Part shown: one piece after another, positions 31,416 through 43,930 of the stretch | How the letters are laid out: each line of letters opens with the position of its first letter | Numbering within the stretch: the first letter of the stretch is position 1 | Origin: Halicephalobus mephisto | Taxonomy: Eukaryota; Nematoda; Chromadorea; Rhabditida; Panagrolaimidae | Direction of reading: 5' to 3' | DNA length: 64,000 bases | Assembly (NCBI GenBank): GCA_009193035.1 | Contig: SWDT01000012.1 | Span: 124,001 to 188,000 of the forward strand | Made by a program: the position numbers and the translations under genes | The notes under the pieces: model-generated | Databases searched by the model: none | Seen by the model: only the letters and a program-made list of their open reading frames with translations | What the model was told of the DNA's origin: nothing

Positions 31416-34224
31416 ATGACGGACGGAAGCGCACAGCCTGGTGCCATCAAGAAAGGGGTTGTCAAACAGGTAATTTTTATATAAAAATACTCGTTTTTAA
31501 TAAATTTCCGTTTTCCAGGTGTTGAGTGGCGATGCTATTGTCTTGCTTGGTCCCCCTTCTGCCACTGGACCTCCAAAGGAAACCACGGTTTACTTGTCCA
31601 ACATTGTTGCTCCTAGACTTGCCAAGAGACCGAATGATACTGGAGCTGGAGGCACTGCCGATGAGCCGTTTGCTTGGGAAGCTCGTGAATTTATCCGGAA
31701 GAAGATCATAGGCCAACCAGTTGTCTTTGTTCGTGACTTCCTTGCCACTTCTGGAAGAGAACATGGACGAGTTTATCTGGGTGGAACTTGTAGGTTCATT
31801 GTTTTAAGTTCTGTTGTCAGTGTTTTGATTTACAGCTATTGAAACCGCGGAGAACATTTCTGAAAGTGGTGTCTCCGAGGGTTGGCTCGAAGTCCGACCG
31901 GGAAAGGTTGTGGATGAACCAACTCAGAAGCTCTTGGATCTTCAAGAAAAAGCAAAGGCTGCCAAGAAAGGGAAATGGGGTGTCAATGAAGCTGACTACT
32001 CCAAGCATGTGAGAGACATCAAATGGAGTATTTCTGATGCCAGAGCTCTTGTGGAGAAGTACCATCAGAAACCAATCAAAGCCGTCGTCGAACAAATTCG
32101 AGATGGATCAACAGTCCGCGCTTTCCTCCTACCAGAATTCGAATATGTGACAATTAACCTCTCGGGAATTAAATGTCCGTCTCCGAAAACTCCAGCATCT
32201 CTGGCTGAGCCGTTTGGTGAAGAAGCCCGATTCTTTGTGGAACAAAGGATCCTTCAAAGAGACGTTGAAGTCATCTTGGAGAGCACCTCAAACAACCAAA
32301 ATTTCTTGGGATCTGTGCTTCATCCAAAGGGTAACATTGCTGTGTTCCTCTTGAAGGACGGATATGCCAAAACTAACTGGAGTATCACTTTGGCCAGTGC
32401 TGGAGTTCAAGCTTTGAAGGAAGCTGAGAAGTCTGCACAAGACAGAAGAGTCAGAGTATGGCACAACTATACTGCTTCTTCCACTGCAAACAAGAAGTCC
32501 TTCGAGGGAACTGTGGTCGAAATTGGTCTAGGAGATTCCTTAACAGTTGAGAAGGACAACGGTGAGGAGGTCAAGCTCTACCTCTCATCTATTCGCCCAC
32601 CACGGAAGGAAGGTGAAACACCTACTGCCACTGCTGGTGCACGGAAGTTCCTTCCTCTCTATGATATTCCTTTCATGTTTGAAGCCAGAGAATTCCTCCG
32701 GAAATCCGTGATTGGAAAGAGAGTCAAGGTAACAGTTGATTATATCCAACCGAAATCTGATCAATTTCCTGAAAAAACCTGTGCTACAGTGCTTGTTGGT
32801 GGGAATAATGTTGCTGTGCAACTTGTTGAACGAGGATTGGCTAAGGTTATTCGTCATAGACAAGATGATGACAATAGAAGTTCTGCTTATGATGATTTGT
32901 TGATCGCTGAATCCAATGCAGAAAAGGAAAAGAAAGGACTGTTCTCAGGAAAGAAATCAACTATTCGTGTTCAAGAACTTCAAGGTGATGTTTCACGTTC
33001 AAATCAATTTATTGGATATTTAAAAAAAGCAGCAAGAAATGATGGTATTGTTGAATTTTTGAGCAGTGGATCTAGATTACGTGTCTATATTCCTAAAGAA
33101 ACGGTTGTTATTACTTTCTTGCTTGGTGGAATTAATTGCCCTAGAGGACCACGTCCAGGTCCTGGAGGGAAGTTGATTGGAGAAAGTGAACCATTTGCTG
33201 ATGAAGCTTTGAAATTTACGAAGAAATACACTTTCCAGAAGGAGGTTAAAGTTGAAGTCGAGACAACGGACAAAAATGGAGCATTTATTGGTTATATGTT
33301 TGTTCAAAAAGAAAATGGTTCTTGGGCAAATCTGTCTGAAATGCTTGTGGAGAATGGATTGTCTTCTGTTCATTTTAGTGCAGAGAAATCCCCGTATTAT
33401 AGTAGTCTTGCAACAGCAGAAAAGTTTGCGAAAGAAGCAAGAAGAGGTATTTGGAAGGATTATGTCGAAGAAGAACCTAAAGCAAATGAAAATGAACAAC
33501 CTGAAACAACTGAAAGAAAGGTCAATTACAAGAAAATTGCTATCAGTGAAGTTGTATCTGAAACAATGAGATTCTATGCTCAGTATTTTGATGACAAGGA
33601 TACTATTGTTAAGTTGATGCAAGAACTTCAAGAAATTAGTCCGGCTACAGAAGGAACTGTTCGTCCTAAGAAGAATGAGTTGGTTGCTGTTAAATTTAGT
33701 AATCAATATCATCGTGCTAAAGTTGAAGGAATCAAAGGTGATACTGTTGATGTCTTTTATCTTGATTATGGCAATGTAAGTGGAATAATTAGATTTTAAT
33801 TGAGGTTTTAAATTTTTAGCGTGAGCAAGTTGATGTTAAGCAAGTTGCTCCACTTCCGCCTCATTTCCAATCTCGTCCTCAACTTGCTCATGAGTACGTC
33901 CTGGCTCTGGCTGCAGTTCCGAATGCAAAGGAGTACGCTCAGGACGCTTCTGATGCTTTTGCGGAATTTGTTTTCTCTCAACCTACTTTGCTATTGAATC
34001 CAGAGTACAAGGTCGGAAATGTTGAAGCTGCTTCATTGGTCACTGATGATGGAAAGAAGAAAGACGTTGCTAAGTTCTTGATCGGTGAAGGATATATTCT
34101 CGTCGAATCCCGTCGGGAAAAACGTCTCCTTCCGTTGTTGGAGCAATACAATGAGGCTGAAAACCAAGCTCGTCAAGCACGTAAGAATATCTGGCAATAT
34201 GGAGATGCTCGTGCAGATGATTAA
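31416..34224 (+). CDS. tsn-1: Tudor staphylococcal nuclease (Tudor-SN, SND1)
   Basis: Tudor-SN protein, involved in RNA interference complexes, decay of edited or small RNAs, and stress granules. Exons 31416-31469, 31519-31789, 31836-33775 and 33820-34224 join in frame to 889 residues, close to the usual ~900. Four staphylococcal-nuclease-like repeats fill about residues 15-650: each shows a core such as GVVKQVLSGDAIVLLG, VYLSNIVAPRLAKR, EAREFIRKKIIGQPV, GRVYLGG, then AVVEQIRDGSTVRAFLL and so on. The Tudor domain near 715-740 contains VAVKFSNQYHRAKVEGI and VDVFYLDYGN; exon 3 ends just after this. A fifth partial nuclease repeat closes the protein (KNIWQYGDARADD). A 48-bp intron separates exon 1, which encodes only 18 residues. 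Confidence 0.97.
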
Positions 34225-34772
34225 TTGGCTTAATTTAGTGTCCTGTTGTCCTAAAGTATTCTAATTAAATATTTATTGAGATTGTTGCTTATACCTATGC
34301 AGTTTAGAGACTTGGGTTGACGTTTTTGGTTTTTGATATGGCCTCTTATTTTATTTTGCTATTGAAAAACTGATCACTTTTTACTGTGATGTCAGATAAC
34401 TATGATAAAATTATTAAAGTTGATTATGTTTTTGGAGATGGAAATTGGTTGGGGATTTGGTCTTGATAGAAAGGGGTTTTTTGATGGATTTTATTAATTT
34501 CGAAATTTTTGTAATTGAAATTTATTTATTGGAATTACTATAAACTTTTGGTATTGATTTGAATTTAAAAAATAAGATTTAAAGTAGAAATTAGATAATT
34601 ATAAAAACATTGAAAATTATTGGATCTTGTAACGAATGTTTTAAGTTGACCAGATATATCAAATTGTTAGACCAGTTGACGCGAGAGTATTTGTCTCGCT
34701 CTTTTTTGGCTTTTTTGTTCTTTGAAAATTTTACGTTTTTTATTCTTCTGTTTTTTTCATTTTTTTGACAAG
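34225..34772. promoter_or_regulatory. Spacer between tsn-1 and the P450
   Basis: 548 bp with the tsn-1 3' UTR (AATTAAATATTTATTG at about 34264) and the P450 upstream region. Nothing else recognised. Confidence 0.5.
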
Positions 34773-36739
34773 ATGGCGGTATTGGCACCTATGATATTTC
34801 CTCTAATTATTGGTATATTTGTTTATTTGTTATGGAAACATCTGGAGCATCGACGTCGGTTTGCCGGAATCCCGAGTCCTCGTTCGTATCCTTTGATCGG
34901 TCATTTGATGATAATCAAACCTGATATTCAAGGATTTGCGGAACAAGTTATGGGAATGGGTAATGTATATCCGGATGAAGGAATGGTAGTTTTTTGGGCC
35001 GGACCTGTTCCTATTTTGATGATCTTTGCTCCGGAATATTTAGAACCTATTTTCACCAACTCGAAGCACTTCAACAAGCCTTTCCTCTACGATATGATGG
35101 TTCCTTGGCTTGGTCGTGGACTTTTAACAAGGTTTGTGTTTAATTATGTATTTTTAACAAAGTAATCCGTAATGAGTTATTTTGGTGTTATTTACGATTT
35201 TTAGAGTACCTGTTGTGGTTTCATATATAACCCTTAATTTTTGAGGGTGGGCAGCGAGTTCCCAACCCCACATAACCCTAATCCAAAAATTTGTAAATTT
35301 ATCTAGAATGTATTTTTAGAAATTTAATGTCGAAATCCTGAAATTACGAAATCGTCACGTAGACCATGTTAATTTCTAGCAAGTTCTAAAAAGTCACGTT
35401 TGAACTGTTTCGTAATAATGTTCATTTCTAATTTCTGTAATCCCATGGGTTGATTACGAAATCATGCAAAGTCAAAATAGTCACGTAGATTACCTGGTTC
35501 CTAAAAAGTTCTAGAAATTCATGTCGGAATAGTTTTGTAACAATTTCCCCATTTTTATAATGATTGTTTGTAGTCCTGTCGAAAAATGGCGAGGTCGTAG
35601 AAAGCTCCTTACTCCTACTTTCCATTACGATATTTTGAAGAATTTTGTTTTTGTTTTCAACAAACAAGCAGAAATTCTAGTTCAACAGCTCAAGAAAGCC
35701 GTGGAATCAGGAGAGAAGTCAATCGAAATCAGCAAGTATGTGACTCTTTGTGCCTTGGATATTATTTGTGAAACTTCAATGGGAAAATGTATCAATGCTC
35801 AATACGAAACTGATTCTGAATACGTCAAAGCTGTCTACAGAATTAACGATATTATTCAACAAAGACAAAAGAATCCACTTGTTTGGTCTGATTGGACTTT
35901 CAACCTTTTCGGCGACGGGAAAGAACACGATTGGGCTCTGAATGTACTCCATAGCTTCACGAGAAAAGTGATCAAAGAACGAAAAGAAGAAATGAAAAGT
36001 GAAAAACTGGACACTACGGAAAGAATGGCTTTTCTGGATATGTTGTTGACAATGGAAGAGCGAGGAGAGATCTCTACTGAAGATGTCGAACAAGAGGTTT
36101 GTAATTTATATTTTTCAATTTAAAACTACTCTTTAGGTTGATACTTTTATGTTCGAAGGTCATGACACGACTGCTGCTGCAATCAACTGGTCTCTTCATT
36201 TGCTTGGAAATCATCCAGAAGAACAGGAAAAAGCCCTAGCGGAGATTGAACAAGTCATTGGTGACTCTTCTGAAGTCACTTTTGATCATCTTGGGAAATT
36301 AAAGTACTTAGAATGTATAATCAAGGAAAGTCTCCGTCTTCAACCAAGTGTTCCCATGTTTGCTCGTGTTCTTGGAGAAGACCAGAAATTAGAAGATTTT
36401 GTCATTCCTGAAGGCACTCAAATTCTGGTTAATCCTTACTTGATTCACCGTGATCCTCTTCATTGGGAAGACCCTGATGCTTTTAAACCAGAACGATTCT
36501 TTCCTGAAAACGCTCGTGGTCGGCATGCTTTTGCTTTTGTGCCGTTCTCTGCTGGAAGTCGTAACTGTATTGGACAGAGATTTGCTTTGATGGAAGAAAA
36601 GACCGTTTTGACTAATATTTTAAGAAATTTCAAAATTCTCAGCAGCAAGAGAAGAGATCAACTAGGATTCAAAATTGAACTTATTTTACGTGCTGTCGAT
36701 GGAGTTCGCGTTGCGTTATCTCCTAGATCCGGTGCATAA
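34773..36739 (+). CDS. Cytochrome P450, CYP4 clan (CYP31/32-like)
   Basis: Haem-thiolate monooxygenase anchored in the endoplasmic reticulum; CYP4-clan members hydroxylate fatty acids and related lipids. Exons 34773-35131, 35574-36096 and 36137-36739 join in frame to 494 residues. Features in order: N-terminal membrane anchor (MIFPLIIGIFVYLLWK), then FAGIPSPRSYPLIGH, the helix C motif EKWRGRRKLLTPTFH, helix I FEGHDTTAAAINW with the acid-Thr pair, ExxR in IKESLRLQP, PERF, and the haem loop FVPFSAGSRNCIGQRFA with the ligand Cys. The EGHDTT version of helix I is typical of CYP4. An ATG 17 codons upstream in the same frame is ignored because those codons are a T-rich leader. The exact worm subfamily cannot be fixed by eye. 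Confidence 0.93.
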
Positions 36740-38755
36740 GAAATAAAGCAGATGAATTAAGTTGTAAGTTGTAAGTTGTAACTTGTGAAATTGGTATATT
36801 TAGTATATATGGTTAAGAATAAAATTAAATTTATTGAAAATGAATTTTTAAATATGTATTTTAATATTGACTAATAACGTATTTCGAAATTTTTATTTTT
36901 CGTCTTGGCTTTGGTTTCTAACCAGATTACAAATTAAAAATACTAAAATTACTTTTTTAGTGATACTAATATTTGTAAGTATATTTCTTAATTAGTATTA
37001 CTGTAATTAGGTCATTTGTGAATTTTCCTGTTACAGTATTTGTTAGGGTAGAAAACAGGAATATTATATTTTTCACTCAAACAATGTAATACAGATAAAA
37101 ATTATAAACTTCCACAAAAGATAATCGAGAATTTCATTCATGTTCTACAGTATTCCACGCTTCCTGATATTCAGGCTATCGCTTCAGGACTTCTCTTTCT
37201 AATCTAGTTTTTGTTTTAACAATATTCCTTTAATGAATTTTTTAAATAATTCTAAATTGAAAATTTTATATTTTTATGATGCAAAAGCGAAGTTAGTGTT
37301 ATTATTCTAAGGAGTTTTTAGTTACTGATTACAATGTCTAATTTTAGTGAGTTTGCTGTGGTATAAACCAAACTTTTGAGAACTTATTTCTTGAATTTTT
37401 TTGTTCTAAACGATATAAAATTCAACAAAGATAATAGTTCTTCAAAACTACTAGCTTTATGAAGCGATGAATTTATTAATACCGTAACTTCAGGAATTAT
37501 CACAATAGGATCTAGTTCATGTTTTGTGTCAGGATTAAAATTACTTCATGAAAAAGCTATCAAACTAGATTGGGAAATTTACTTTTTAAAAATTACTGAT
37601 TAGATCGTCTGTCAAAAAAGTACCGAGTGCTTTCTAAAGGTCCGTTTTATCAAAGTTGGCAATCAAAATTCGGATTCGAAGTTAGTAGTTAAAGTTCGAA
37701 GTCAAATTTGGTAATCAAAATAAAAAAGTCGAAATTTAAACTTTTCGTTTTAAAACAAAGTTTACTTTTTTATTTGAAAAATCTAGACAAGTTCTACAAA
37801 TTTAAATAAAATAATTTTTGAAATAAAAAATTTTTAATTTTATTTTTTATGACCAAATTTGAAGTTGAATTTTGTTAATTTTGAAGTCGAACTTTGAGCG
37901 TCAACTTCGGCAGGATAGGGTTCTGAAAGTCCGAAATTGACTTCACGGAATTTTATCAGAATATGTCAATATCGTCTTAGGACTTTTCGGTGCTTTTTTA
38001 CGTTACTGCAATTCCGGTTTTTTTTGAGAAAATTAATCAAAATATTGCTGTATTTCGGACGTACAATTATCATTGGAAACAAAAAATTTGCCATCTTAAT
38101 GCATTTATCTACAATTTTTATATTTATCTATGATTTTTATATTTATCTATGAAGATCACTACCAATCTAAAATGCTTTTAATCTTTGTTTTTTAACGATT
38201 TTGTCCATTTGATCGTTGTTTCAATTAAGCTATTAGATCATTAACGTCACGTTTCTTCCGCTTTCGATTCTTTGTTTAACGGTTAATTCCTTGTTATCTT
38301 TGTTATCGAAATTCCACCGAGTGTAAGTACACCCAAAAGATCAGGAAATTTTTCATTTTCAGTGTATAAAGGCATATCTAACTTCGGTGGACCATTTTTT
38401 ATGGTCTTTTGAGTAATTAGGACTACCGTATAACTATTAACCTTTAAGAGTATACGTGGGGTTATGTACCCTATACTACCCTGATCTAAGGAGTTCTAAA
38501 TCTTAGAATATGTTTAAAAAAATCGAAATTTTCACACTGATTCGGAATTCTTACATAAGATACTGTAGTTTCCAACAAGTTCCAAAAATTCGCGTCGGGA
38601 CCATTTTGCAAAAATTTAATTTTTACAATAACATGATTAAAATTTAATAAATTTTTAAAAATTATATAAAATTAAAAATTACAAAATTCGTGTTAGAATA
38701 ATTTCACAATAATGCAAATTTTTGATTTTTATAATAATGATTTTTTTAAAGAACA
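36740..38755. other. Intergenic, no gene seen
   Basis: Two kilobases of AT-rich DNA between the P450 and the lysozyme. It starts with GTAAGTT repeats at about 36761-36782. No exon with both splice signals and coding composition; no RNA gene recognised. Confidence 0.55.
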
Positions 38756-39842
38756 ATGTTCAAAATTTGTTTGTTTCTTCTGGTTGGATTCTTGATTGGA
38801 TCCGAAGCAGCTACCGGATTTGACGCCATAGGCTCCATTTCCACAAGCACCTTCAATTGCTTGAAATCTGCTGGACATTCCTTCTTCATCTCCAGAGTCT
38901 ACAGAAGCAGCGGAGTCGTCGACACCACCGGAATCCACAACATCATCACCGCAAGAAACGGTAAGTTTTTTTGGAAAATTAATTTTATAAAATTTTCAAA
39001 AATTAAAAAAAAATTAACAAAGTTACTGTACATAAAAAAACATACAGTACTGAATTCGATTTTTTGGATTTCCGTGATTAAATTTGGAAAAATTTTTGAT
39101 TATATTTTATGAAAAATTTTTTTACAAAATTTTGTGAAAACTTTTGTTTCGAATTTTTGTAAAAATAATTATTTTTAATTTTTAAAATAATTTCATTTTT
39201 TGAATGTTTATAAAATTCCAAAAATTCGCGTTAATTTTATTAGAAAATTAATTTTAAAATAACAAAATTTTTATAAAAAAATTAATTTTAAAATAATGTA
39301 GTTTTTATAAAAAAAATAATTTTAAAATAACAAAATTTTTATAAAAAAAATTAATTTTAAAATAATGTAGTTTTTATTTTTAAAAAATTAATTTTCTTTC
39401 AGCTGGATTTACTGATGTCGATGGATATATTTTCCCTTGTTTATCTACCAGTTGCCCTACAGCAGCTCAACAAGTCACAGCAGCCATAAACGCGATCAAC
39501 AATGCCGGAGCCACCATCGGTCGTCTTTGGCTCGATGTTGAAATCCTCTCTTGGCCTTCTAGTACTTCATCTAATCAGAATTTTATTCTTTCAATGGCTC
39601 AAACAGCTACAAATATGGGAGTTTCTGTCGGAATTTATTCCAATTACAACAATTGGCAAAGTATTGTTGGAGCCAGTTGGAACGGAGTCTCCCAGTACCC
39701 CCTCTGGTGGGCAAGATACAACGGAGCCGCTGATTTGACTACTGGATGGACTTCTTTCGGAGGATGGAGTCGTCCCACCATCCACCAATACGTCGGGGAC
39801 ACCACCCAATGCGGATTGGGAATTGACAAAAATTTCAAATAA
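38756..39842 (+). CDS. Secreted GH25 lysozyme (LYS family)
   Basis: Glycoside hydrolase family 25 lysozyme, like C. elegans LYS proteins used in digestion of bacteria and innate defence. Exons 38756-38960 and 39403-39842 join in frame to 214 residues. The signal peptide MFKICLFLLVGFLIGSEA ends just before ATGFDAIG, which holds the first active-site Asp. The DxE catalytic pair lies in RLWLDVEIL (about residue 112), followed by VGIYSNYNNW, PLWWARYNG and the C-terminal IHQYVGDT strand. All GH25 landmarks are present and the length is normal, so it is probably active. The 442-bp intron is nearly pure A/T with repeated AATTTTAAAATAA units. Which worm lys gene it corresponds to is not clear. Confidence 0.95.
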
Positions 39843-40059
39843 TGAGAAATTTACTATCTTGTAAAATACCGTTTTACAGTAAAATTTCATGTTAAAAATC
39901 TCGGAAAATAAGAAATTTACGATTTTACAAGGCATTTTTTACGGTAAAATTCCATATTAAAAATCTCAAAAAATTAAAAATTTATACTTTTAAAAAATCT
40001 TTTATGATAAATTTTAAAATTCTACAGTAATACCAGAATCAATCCACGAGGTACAAGAG

Positions 40060-41483
40060 TTAGTTTTCCTCCCGGAACCAGTGCTTGATGACATCCCATC
40101 GTTCTGCCGGAGGTTTAGCGAAGTAACTTAACTGTAAATCCGAATATCGCTCGATTGGATCTCCACAATCCCTAAATCTTCCATCTTTCCAATGAAGATT
40201 AAACAAAATAAGCAATTCTTCCATTGCCGATTTTCCTGCCAATGGATTCCTTGGGGATTTTTCAACAAAATCCTCGGGCAATTCGACGTCTTTGAAAATC
40301 AAAACAGCTCTAAATGCAAAATGACCACCGTACTTGGGATGGAGGGAAACTCCGATAATTGGCTTTTCTGGCTTCTGGGGGAATATGGCTTCAATATCAT
40401 CTGGGACATTAGATACAAGTTGAGGTCTGAGGTAGAAGGCGGCTCCAGCGACGTGGCCACAGGTGCACATGAGGATCTTGGGTCTTCTCATCGGAGTCAG
40501 GTCGAAGTCGTGAATTACTTCAATCAAGGACTGCTCTGGGAAGTTCTAAATGAAAAATCATACTATTACAGAAATTAAAGTTAAATATTTTTACAAATTT
40601 ATTTCGAGAAAAATTTTAGAATTTTCTAGAAATTAAAAATCCTTAAAATCGTAATCTAGCGTGACGATTTTCTAATTAATCATGTTACAGAAATTGGAAA
40701 TACATATTTTTAAACAGTCTTGAGAAAAATTTCCAAAAATGAAGAAAATTCAAATAAAAATTATAATTTTATATGGTGATTTCGTAATCCATCATGTTAT
40801 TGCAAAAATTAAATGTTCTTCGGAAATTGTCTTGAGAAACATTTCCAGAAGTTCCTAAAATTAAAGCAACTTATGTGACAGTTATTTTGTGATTTTATAT
40901 AATTTTGAAATTTTTTAGAAATATATACAATTTGGAAACTGACTTTTTAGAAATAAATTCTGCTTAGGTAGATTCCGAAACTTCTGGATTAAGGTTATAC
41001 AGGATATAAAATCATATATGTATTCTTAAAAGTTGGAAATTATATATGGAATCATTAATAAACATCCAAAAAATCACAAAATTGAATTAAAAATTAATTA
41101 TTTAAACTGCAACGAAAAAACAATACTTACTTGAACGACATTGTTGAAAGTCTCCGTCATGTAATCTTGGAGTGGATTCAGCACTTTCTCACTGAGATCA
41201 TCGACGGATTCTCCAGGAAGTTTCTTAGATCGAAGCCACTTCTTGAATCCGCCTTCGAACATTTTCGGCGTGCTCAAAACAAGCACTGCCATGGTTCTGT
41301 CGTCATAATCGAATTTGAAATGAGCGGAAACAGCGTCATTATAAGCTCCAACCTGGAAGTTGTGTAAATTTAAACGTCTTCAGAAATACTTACTCTAAAT
41401 GGATAACATTCAAAGCCTTCAGATTCAGGAAGCAGAGTCTGTATTGAAGTCAGAATACTTCTCCAATTGTTCGAAGAATTCAT
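40060..41483 (-). CDS. cblc-1: MMACHC-like cobalamin-processing enzyme
   Basis: Cytosolic cobalamin C protein (MMACHC) that strips the upper ligand from vitamin B12 and hands it on for methionine synthase and methylmalonyl-CoA mutase. Exons 41483-41394, 41352-41131 and 40545-40060, all phase 0, give 265 residues. Family blocks: MAVLVLSTPKMFEGGFKKWL, RPKILMCTCGHVAGAAFYL (cobalamin-binding His region), GVSLHPKYGGHFAFRAVLI, LHWKDGRFRD and ERYSDLQLSYFAKPP. Introns 1 and 2 are 41 and 585 bp. The start Met was taken from the exon that adds MNSSNNWRSILTSI, matching the usual N-terminus. It is divergent from the PLGRKT-like pair. Confidence 0.94.
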
Positions 41484-41740
41484 TTGAAAAATAATTAAAA
41501 CAAGATTGAATATCGAATAAGAATTTAGGACGATTGATATTTTTCTTTTTCTCTAGATTCAGTAAACGACATATCGATAGTTACTTGGTGGCAATGAGTT
41601 GGGAAAACACGATTCGGGAATTCTCCGTTTTTACGTGCGAAAAAAGAAAGCAAATCGAGCTTGACTTTCGGGTAGAGAGCTCTCCTTGATTTTTCGTAAT
41701 CTTTAATTTTTCTGTTTTTTCTTCGGTTTTCATTACAACC
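41484..41740. promoter_or_regulatory. Divergent promoter, cblc-1 / PLGRKT-like operon
   Basis: 257 bp between opposing start codons; must contain promoters for both directions. No motif identified with confidence. Confidence 0.5.
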
Positions 41741-42336
41741 ATGGTTATGGGATGGATATTTGGAAGCCAACAACCAAATCCAGAAGAAATCGTCCAAAAA
41801 CTCGAAACTACCAGGGTGAATTAGTTTTCGTTTGTGTTCATATATGAAAATTTAATTTTTCCAGATAGAACGTGAACTTGCGCTGAGAGAAGCGATAATT
41901 GAGCGAAAAAACGCATATAAAGTGAGTTTTGAAGGGTTTTGATATATGAAAAAATATTAAAAGTCATTTAGGTAGCGGAGTCCAAGGAAAGACTGAACTG
42001 GCTGGCCCCAACCGGTACTATTACTGCTTTACTTTCTGTGGTTGCTGGTTATCATCATAAAAATATCTTCTACACTTTGCCAGTCATCCCAATTCTCGGA
42101 GTCATCGGATATCAAGCTCATCTTGCTTATGGAAACAAATTAAGCGACGTTTTAGGTAAATTTGATTATTATTTTTATTAATGTTCATTTTCCATTATTT
42201 AGATGTTACTGAAAAAGTCCTTGCTGATACGAGTGCCAGATTATCCACCAGACCTATCTCTGTCAAGGAAATCGAAGCCAGAGTTGAACAGCAAAAAATG
42301 TCCTGCATCATGAGCTGCGTAGATGTCACAGATTGA
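41741..42336 (+). CDS. PLGRKT-like membrane protein, first copy
   Basis: Relative of plasminogen receptor with C-terminal lysine (PLGRKT/C9orf46), a small double-spanning membrane protein. Exons 41741-41815, 41865-41921, 41972-42155 and 42203-42336 join in frame to 149 residues. The N-terminus MGWIFGSQQPNPEEI parallels the MGFIFS start of the vertebrate protein, followed by a charged helix (ERELALREAIIERKNAYK), two hydrophobic segments (GTITALLSVVAGYHH and LPVIPILGVIGYQAHLAYG) and a soluble tail. It ends in Asp, so the C-terminal Lys that defines plasminogen binding is absent; the worm role must differ. Two in-frame ATGs (41741, 41747) are possible. A paralogue begins 128 bp after its stop. 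Confidence 0.8.
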
Positions 42337-42464
42337 ATTTTTTTATTTATTAATTTTTATTTTTATAAGTCAGGATAATATTTAATTACTGGCCATGGAT
42401 TAAGAGGTAGAACGATCCTAGTTTATTTATTAGTGATTATTTATTTTGTTTATTTTTTATTTAG

Positions 42465-43443
42465 ATGGGAGTAGGTTATTCTCACGAGAATTCCTTCGAT
42501 AAACTTACTTCAGTCCTCGAAGAACAGATACAGAAGGAAACCGCCTTAAAAACTCTCCAGTTCGAACAGGATCAGGCTTTTAAAGTAAGTTGGACTTTGA
42601 TTTACAACTAGGAAATCTTTTATAAAGAAATTCCGAATTAAACACTATCCTTCAAGATCCATATATGAAAAAATTAATTTTCTAATTTATTAAAAATATA
42701 AGAAGATATTTTTTATGAAGAAATTCCGAATTAAACACTATCCTTCAAGATCCATATATGAAAAAATTAATTTTCTAATTTATTAAAAATATGAAAAATT
42801 GTAAAAATTTATTTTTTATGAAGAAATTCCAAATTAAACACTATTCTTCGAGATCCATATATGAAAAAATTAATTTTTTAAATCTGTTGATAATGCTGAA
42901 TTTCATAAAAACAGATTTTTAAAGTTTTTTCCATACTTTTAATCAAATATTATTCTCTGAAAGCTGTATATTCAAAACTCTACTTTTTTAACTTGTTAAT
43001 TAAAAGTATCAATATGGAATTTTTAAAATATGAATTATGAAGAATGTTCCTGAAATTTAAATATTTTCTGTACTGAAAGTTTGAGATTTGGTTTTTTGCG
43101 TTCTAATAATACCACTAAATTTCTTCAGAAAGTGAAACAGGCAGAATCTTTTGGATGGGAGTTCCTCGGATGTGCAACTACAGGAATCGCTATTGCTGTC
43201 GCTGCTCAGCATTTCAAAAATAAATTCATAGCTGTGCCGATGGTCCCACTCATCATGTGGATTGGTTATCGATATGATCAGACTTTTGGGAATCATTATG
43301 AAACGATCAACAAAGAAGCAGAAAAGCTCTTGAAGGAAAAAAGATATCTTTTGACTCCAATCGGTGGCCCCATAACCCTACAGGAACTTGATCGACGGAG
43401 AGCTGCATGGAAAGAAAGAACCAAGAGAGGTGGAAATGTCTGA
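42465..43443 (+). CDS. PLGRKT-like membrane protein, second copy
   Basis: Tandem paralogue of the preceding gene. Exons 42465-42584 and 43129-43443 join to 144 residues. Order: MGVGYSHENSFDKL, a charged helix (EEQIQKETALKTLQFEQDQA), hydrophobic pair (FLGCATTGIAIAVAAQHF and FIAVPMVPLIMWIGYRYD), then a tail with GGPITLQELDRRRA matching the vertebrate ITFESIEKARKE region. It ends GGNV, again without terminal Lys. The ATG abuts a TTTATTTAG acceptor and lies 128 bp after the upstream stop, the spacing expected for an SL2-spliced downstream operon gene. It has one intron where the first copy has three. It resembles the vertebrate protein more closely than the first copy does. Confidence 0.82.
42620..42882. 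repeat. ~95-100-bp tandem repeat, three copies, in an intron
   Basis: GAAATTCC(G/A)AATTAAACAC starts at 42627, 42720 and 42823, each followed by GATCCATATATGAAAAAATT. It lies inside the intron of the second PLGRKT-like gene. Confidence 0.88.
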
Positions 43444-43543
43444 AAAGATCTCAAAAGTTTTAGTAGACCATTGTTTTATGAACTACTCAGATAACAAATA
43501 AAATCAACAATAGATCACAGAATTCCATCCGAATCTGATTGAG

Positions 43544-43930
43544 CTAGATCAACAGCTTCTCGACGTTCTCCTTGATCTTTTGAATTTGGCTCTTCAGTTG
43601 AGATCCTTCGTTGGAGGTGATGGAAACAGCAATTACCGGACGAGTAACACCGCAGGCACGACCGAGAGCTGCCTTGCTTTTGACGAAGACATACGGAACG
43701 TTCTTATCCTCGCAAAGAAGTGGGAGATGGAGGATAATCTCAATCGGTTCAGCATCAGCAGCCATGATGATGAGCTCAGCTTGACCACGGTTGAGCGTCT
43801 TTGTCGCTTCATTGGCACCCTTACGAACTTGGTGGTAGTTCAGAGCTTGTTGAACAAGATCCAGGAGCTTTTGTCCAAATTGATTGTCCGCCAAAGGGTG
43901 GGCCTTCGGGTTAACACCTTCATCAGCCAT
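43544..43930 (-). CDS. snu-13: SNU13/NHP2L1 (15.5K) k-turn RNA-binding protein
   Basis: L7Ae-family protein that binds kink-turns in U4 snRNA and box C/D snoRNAs, serving both spliceosome and rRNA modification. The single coding exon gives 128 residues, the family length. Nearly every family landmark is present: [66 protein letters not shown] at 43930 is preferred over the one three codons upstream because [10 protein letters not shown] is the conserved N-terminus. A TTTTTTAG acceptor at about 43967 on the minus strand is a likely spliced-leader site. It converges with the second PLGRKT-like gene, 100 bp apart. Confidence 0.97.
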   Translation of the reverse strand: MADEGVNPKAHPLADNQFGQKLLDLVQQALNYHQVRKGANEATKTLNRGQAELIIMAADAEPIEIILHLPLLCEDKNVPYVFVKSKAALGRACGVTRPVIAVSITSNEGSQLKSQIQKIKENVEKLLI

